Part shown: one piece after another, positions 4,416 through 7,609 of the stretch
Layout: the number at the start of each line of letters is the position of its first letter
Position numbering within the stretch: position 1 is the first letter of the stretch
The notes under the pieces: generated by a model
The model's input: only the letters and a program-made list of their open reading frames with translations
Told to the model about the DNA's origin: nothing
The model's database searches: none
Origin: Acidobacteriota bacterium
GTDB taxonomy: Bacteria > Acidobacteriota > UBA6911 > RPQK01 > DATIPO01
Assembly: GCA_028277865.1 (NCBI GenBank)
Contig: JANQFM010000612.1
Span: forward strand, 1-7,609
DNA: 7,609 bases
Reading direction: 5' to 3'
Made by a program: the position numbers and the translations under genes

Positions 4416-6875
4416 TCACTCCTCGCGCAGCACCCGAATGGGGTCGACACGGGTGGCGCGGCGGGCGGGGAGGTAGGCGACGGCCCAGCAGACAAGGCAC
4501 AAGAAACCTGCAATAAGCAGGAAGACGGAAGGGTCGGTGACGCTCACTTCGTGGACCATTGAGGCCAAGAAGCGGCTGAGGCTGAAGGCGGCTGCGGTTC
4601 CCGCCAGCAATCCGCACAGGGTCACAGCCATTCCCTGACGAACGACCAATCTCCTCAGGCGGCGATTGTTGGCGCCCAGGGCCATTCGAATGCCGATTTC
4701 CCTGCGCCGCGATGAGACGGCGTGGGAGAGGACTCCGAACAAGCCGATGGCTGCCAAGAGCAGGGCGCTGCCCGAAAAGAGCCCCATCAGGACGGTGGCG
4801 AAGCGTTGCTGTGAAATCCCTGCGGCGGCCACTTCGTCCATGGAATGCAGGTCGAAAACGGCCAGCTGGGGATCGATGCTGCTCACTTCACGGCGAATCA
4901 GGCTGGGGAGGTTCGTTACCGGCCCGTTGTGGGCCGCCACCTGAAAGAGTCCCCAGTTGCGGTTGCCGGCGTACTGGGTATGAGGCAAGTAGATTTTTGC
5001 AGCGGCAGGCTGCAGGTGGAGGTGGCGGACGTCTTCGATGATCCCCACAACTGTTCGAGGACTGCCCCCGCCTGCCAAAAGCTGATTCCCCACAACTTCC
5101 TGGCCGGGAAAATAGGTTTCCGCCAGTGCGCGGTTGATCAGGATGACGGGTGCAGCATCATCGCGATCCGTAGAATCAAACAGGCGACCCCGCAGCAACC
5201 GGATCCCCAAGGCTTCAAATAAGCGACCGTCCACAACCCGAATCTGGGCATTGCCCCAGCCGGAGTCGTCGTCCTGGGCGCGATCCGGGATTTGGAAGCC
5301 CCAGGAATGGTAGGGGCCGCTGACAGGCAAGCGGGAAATCGATCCGGCAAAACGGACGCCGGGCAGGGATTCCAGGCGCCGGTGAAGGTTCTGATAGAAC
5401 TCGGTGCGGCGACCGGGGTCTTGGTAGCGGCTCTGAGGCAGGTTGACGCGATAGGTGAGCACGTTGGCAGGTTCAAATCCGAGATCCTGCTGGAGAAGTC
5501 CCATGAAACTCTTGGCCAGCAGCCCCGCACCCACAAGCAAGACGACGGCCATGGCAACCTGGGCTCCCACCAACATTTGCCGCAGCCGATGCCCCGAACC
5601 GTCGCTATCCTCCCGGGCTCCTTCTCGAAGGCCGCTTTCCAGGTCGGAACGGGAAGCTTTGAATGCCGGCGCCAGCCCGAAGAAGAGTCCGGTGACCAAG
5701 GCGGCACTCATGCAATACAAAAAGATCCATCCGTCGAATTGAACTTGGGCCACGGCGGGCAAAGACTCGGGGCGCAGAGCGATCAGAGCGCGCACCCCCG
5801 CCAATGCCACCGCCAAGCCCGCCAGCCCTCCCAGCATTGAAAGGATCAGGCTTTCGGTGAGCAACTGGCGGACGATGCGGGGCCGGCTGGAGCCCAAGGC
5901 GGAGCGAACCGCAAGCTCCTTGCGCCGCGAAGAGCCCCAGGCCATAAGCAGGTTGGCCACATTGACACAGGCGGCCAGCAGCAGCGTCGCCACGGCAGCC
6001 GTCAGCACCCACAGGGTGCCGCCCAAGTCTCCCACCAGCCTTTCCTGCAAGAAGACCAGTCTGGTGACCCGATCCCGGCGCTGGGGATGCTCTTCCCGGA
6101 GTGCGGCTGTCAGAGCATTCATTTCTTGTTGGGCGGCTTGAAGTGAAACACCCGCCCTGAGCCGCCCGATGACGCTCAGGTAGTTGTTGTTTCTGCTGTT
6201 GTAGCCTCCAGGCGACAAGTTATGGGGCACGAAGACATCCACCTGGCCAATGATCGGATCCTGGAAGCCGGGCGGCAATACTCCGATGACAGCGTATGGA
6301 AGGCCGTTGAGCTGGATGTCCTGTCCGACTGCCGAGGGGTCTCCTTCAAAGTGGCGCATCCAGAGCCCATGGCTGAGGATGGCCAGCTGGCGGGCCGGGC
6401 GGTAATCGGCTGGGCGATCGGGATCGATTTCCCCTTCCAGGAGGTTTTCTTGGCGGGTGAAGGTGCGTCCCATGAAAGGCCGTACGCCCAGGGTCTCGAA
6501 ATAGCCCTGGCTGACCTTGAGGCGTGTGATGTGAATGGCCGAACCGTCCTGGCTGAGGTTGAAGCCCTCCGGGCTGTAGGTGTAAAGGCAGGCCAGGCTT
6601 TCGAATGACTCCAGCTTGTCGCGGTAGTCCAGATAATCGGGTCCGGTATGATAGGCGATGCCGAAGGCGTCGTACTCCGGCCAGTCGATCATCAGCTGCG
6701 TCAGCCGTTCGGAATCGGGATAGGGCAGCGGCTCCAAAACAACAGCTTTCAGGACGCTGAAGAGGGCGGTATTGGCGCCGATCCCCAATGCCAGTGTCAA
6801 GAGGCAGACCAGGGTCAGGCTGCGGTTTTTACCCGCAAAGCTGCGTAAAGCGAAACGAGCGTCTTCGAATGCCAT
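4416..6875 (-). CDS. ABC transporter permease, ADOP family (MacB/FtsX-like, duplicated)
   Basis: An 819-residue inner-membrane protein of two MacB-periplasmic-core plus FtsX modules. The start A-F-E-D-A-R-F-A-L-R-S-F, then L-T-L-A-L-G-I-G-A-N-T-A-L-F-S-V (TM1, about 20-42) and L-P-Y-P-D, is the typical ADOP signature. Likely membrane segments: 20-42, 285-312, 342-366, 382-405, 434-456, 692-719, 749-769, 784-804. Large periplasmic domains fall at about 43-284 and 457-691. The two halves carry matching cytoplasmic segments, R-R-K-E-L-A-V-R-S-A-L-G (about 317-328) and R-R-R-E-I-G-I-R-M-A-L-G (about 723-734), showing the internal duplication. MacB relatives use ATP hydrolysed by a separate or fused ATPase; none is encoded here, as usual for this family. 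Substrate unknown. Upstream in-frame starts at 6953 (ATG) and 6968 (GTG) would add 26 or 31 residues of non-family sequence; 6875 is preferred on conservation although it lacks a clear Shine-Dalgarno. Confidence 0.92.
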   Translation of the reverse strand: MAFEDARFALRSFAGKNRSLTLVCLLTLALGIGANTALFSVLKAVVLEPLPYPDSERLTQLMIDWPEYDAFGIAYHTGPDYLDYRDKLESFESLACLYTYSPEGFNLSQDGSAIHITRLKVSQGYFETLGVRPFMGRTFTRQENLLEGEIDPDRPADYRPARQLAILSHGLWMRHFEGDPSAVGQDIQLNGLPYAVIGVLPPGFQDPIIGQVDVFVPHNLSPGGYNSRNNNYLSVIGRLRAGVSLQAAQQEMNALTAALREEHPQRRDRVTRLVFLQERLVGDLGGTLWVLTAAVATLLLAACVNVANLLMAWGSSRRKELAVRSALGSSRPRIVRQLLTESLILSMLGGLAGLAVALAGVRALIALRPESLPAVAQVQFDGWIFLYCMSAALVTGLFFGLAPAFKASRSDLESGLREGAREDSDGSGHRLRQMLVGAQVAMAVVLLVGAGLLAKSFMGLLQQDLGFEPANVLTYRVNLPQSRYQDPGRRTEFYQNLHRRLESLPGVRFAGSISRLPVSGPYHSWGFQIPDRAQDDDSGWGNAQIRVVDGRLFEALGIRLLRGRLFDSTDRDDAAPVILINRALAETYFPGQEVVGNQLLAGGGSPRTVVGIIEDVRHLHLQPAAAKIYLPHTQYAGNRNWGLFQVAAHNGPVTNLPSLIRREVSSIDPQLAVFDLHSMDEVAAAGISQQRFATVLMGLFSGSALLLAAIGLFGVLSHAVSSRRREIGIRMALGANNRRLRRLVVRQGMAVTLCGLLAGTAAAFSLSRFLASMVHEVSVTDPSVFLLIAGFLCLVCWAVAYLPARRATRVDPIRVLREE

Positions 6876-7001
6876 GGAGTTTTTGACTGCTTCAGGTTCG
6901 GAAAAGTTGGCACTTTGATGAGCCCATCTGCCCCTGCAGGAATCGCGGGCCATTCGTCCTGGATGCACTTATCGGGCAAAACGAGTGTATCGTAGAGCAT
7001 T
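6876..7001. promoter_or_regulatory. Divergent intergenic region between permease and MgtC-like gene
   Basis: The two genes point away from each other, so both promoters should lie in or near these 126 bases. I see no convincing -35/-10 pair for either gene and no clear palindromic operator. The 6876-6968 part could instead be coding if the permease starts at 6953 or 6968, which would leave only about 33-48 bases between the genes. The site before the MgtC-like ATG (AGAG, then CATT) is at best a weak ribosome site. Confidence 0.45.
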
Positions 7002-7469
7002 ATGAATCTCGACGCTTTTCACGTCCCATTCAGCGAGGCAATGATACGAGTAGCGTTGGCGGTTTTGTTCGGCCTTATGATCGGGTGGGAGCGGGAGAAA
7101 AAGAAGAAGCCGGCCGGGCTTCGAACCTACTCCATGGTCTCGATGGGTTCAGCCGTCTTTACTTTAGTGACCATGGAACTGTTCCACAGCGCCGTACAGG
7201 TCGGGCAGGCAACCCGCCCCGATCCCATCCGCATAGTTGAGGGCATCATTGGCGGGATTGGATTCCTGGGTGCGGGCAGCATCATCCGTGCACGGGGCAC
7301 TGTAGAGGGGATCACCAGCGCGGCCGGCATCTGGGTGACCGGCGCCATCGGCCTGGCCTGCGGCAGCGGCTACTACGCCCTGGCGGGCATGACAACCCTC
7401 TCCACGATTCTCATCTTGGCTGTACTGGGCCTGATCGAAAGGCGCTTCGTCAGCAAGAGCGAAGGCTGA
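7002..7469 (+). CDS. MgtC/SapB/YhiD-family membrane protein (short form)
   Basis: A 155-residue, very hydrophobic inner-membrane protein. It matches the MgtC/SapB N-terminal domain: G-W-E-R-E at 28-32, P-A-G-L-R-T at 37-42, I-G-F-L-G-A-G at 86-92, and G-T-V-E-G-I-T-S-A-A-G-I-W-V at 99-112, ending before G-A-I-G-L-A-C-G. Four or five membrane segments are likely (about 10-27, 42-60, 77-95, 105-121, 123-145). A basic K-K-K-K patch follows the first one. It stops soon after the last helix, so it lacks the soluble C-terminal domain of Salmonella MgtC and resembles the short YhiD/SapB type. Salmonella MgtC aids growth at low Mg2+ and in macrophages and inhibits the F-type ATP synthase; for short members in soil bacteria the role is not established, so no symbol is given. 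No Mg2+ transporter gene is beside it. ATG start at 7002; transcribed away from the permease. Confidence 0.9.
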   Translation: MNLDAFHVPFSEAMIRVALAVLFGLMIGWEREKKKKPAGLRTYSMVSMGSAVFTLVTMELFHSAVQVGQATRPDPIRIVEGIIGGIGFLGAGSIIRARGTVEGITSAAGIWVTGAIGLACGSGYYALAGMTTLSTILILAVLGLIERRFVSKSEG

Positions 7470-7609
7470 GGCACGCAGAACCGCAGTTGTCAGTTGTCAG
7501 AAAGATGGGTCATTCTGTGGACCTTGGTCCCGCAGAGGCGCTGCCTCGCAAGATCTGGACGATCCGAAATCATCTGTCTCCTTCCCCCTCCTCTGCGTCT
7601 CTGCGCCTC
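7470..7609. other. Non-coding tail with short repeats
   Basis: After the stop codon at 7467-7469 no coding frame is evident to the window's right edge. Bases 7484-7500 hold two tandem copies of CAGTTGT followed by CAG. A 5-bp stem GAGGC / GCCTC (7535-7539, 7543-7547) has a 3-base loop but no T-tract after it, so it is not a good terminator. The last 35 bases are pyrimidine-rich, with TCTGCG repeated. Stretches like these are often parts of dispersed intergenic repeats, but that cannot be judged from one copy. Confidence 0.5.
7484..7500. repeat. Tandem heptamer repeat CAGTTGT
   Basis: CAGTTGT occurs at 7484-7490 and again at 7491-7497, followed by a third partial copy, CAG. The array is short (2.4 units) and lies 15 bases after the MgtC-like stop codon. 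No function is suggested by the sequence. Confidence 0.6.

Noticed and set aside
5138..5707. Long alternative frames inside the permease, on both strands
   Set aside because: They overlap the permease, whose duplicated MacB/FtsX features are continuous across the whole frame; these are shadows typical of GC-rich coding DNA.
7535..7547. Terminator after the MgtC-like gene
   Set aside because: The stem is only 5 bp with a 3-base loop and no T-tract follows it on either strand.

Overview
The window looks like chromosomal DNA from an acidobacterium or a close relative. The main reason is the 819-residue ABC permease with two MacB/FtsX modules and no ATPase or MacA partner beside it. This is the 'ADOP' (acidobacterial duplicated orphan permease) architecture, which is expanded in Acidobacteriota. 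The GC-rich coding sequence fits. This is family recognition by eye; no taxonomic search was run.

Layout: (1) 1-760, plus strand: 3' part of a class A beta-lactamase-like serine hydrolase, cut by the left edge. (2) 782-2611, minus: complete glmS, convergent with the first gene and only 21 bases away. (3) 2671-2698: a clear rho-independent terminator on the minus strand, ending the next gene and separating it from glmS. (4) 2730-3875, minus: a metallo-beta-lactamase-fold hydrolase, probably a lipoprotein. (5) 3876-4415: a 540-base gene-free stretch. Its right half (about 4106-4378) is packed with inverted and direct repeats, including two related hairpins with a compensatory base-pair change. 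(6) 4416-6875, minus: the ADOP permease. (7) 7002-7469, plus, divergent from the permease: a short MgtC/SapB-family membrane protein. (8) 7470-7609: non-coding tail with a short tandem repeat.

The genes do not form one operon. The shared theme is the cell envelope: an exported serine hydrolase of penicillin-recognising fold, the enzyme that makes glucosamine-6-phosphate for peptidoglycan and lipopolysaccharide, a probable lipoprotein hydrolase and two inner-membrane proteins. A functional link between them is inference only. I see no convincing new multi-gene system. The most unusual signals are the structured repeat cluster at 4106-4378 and the apparent loss of the general-base glutamate in the beta-lactamase-like protein.
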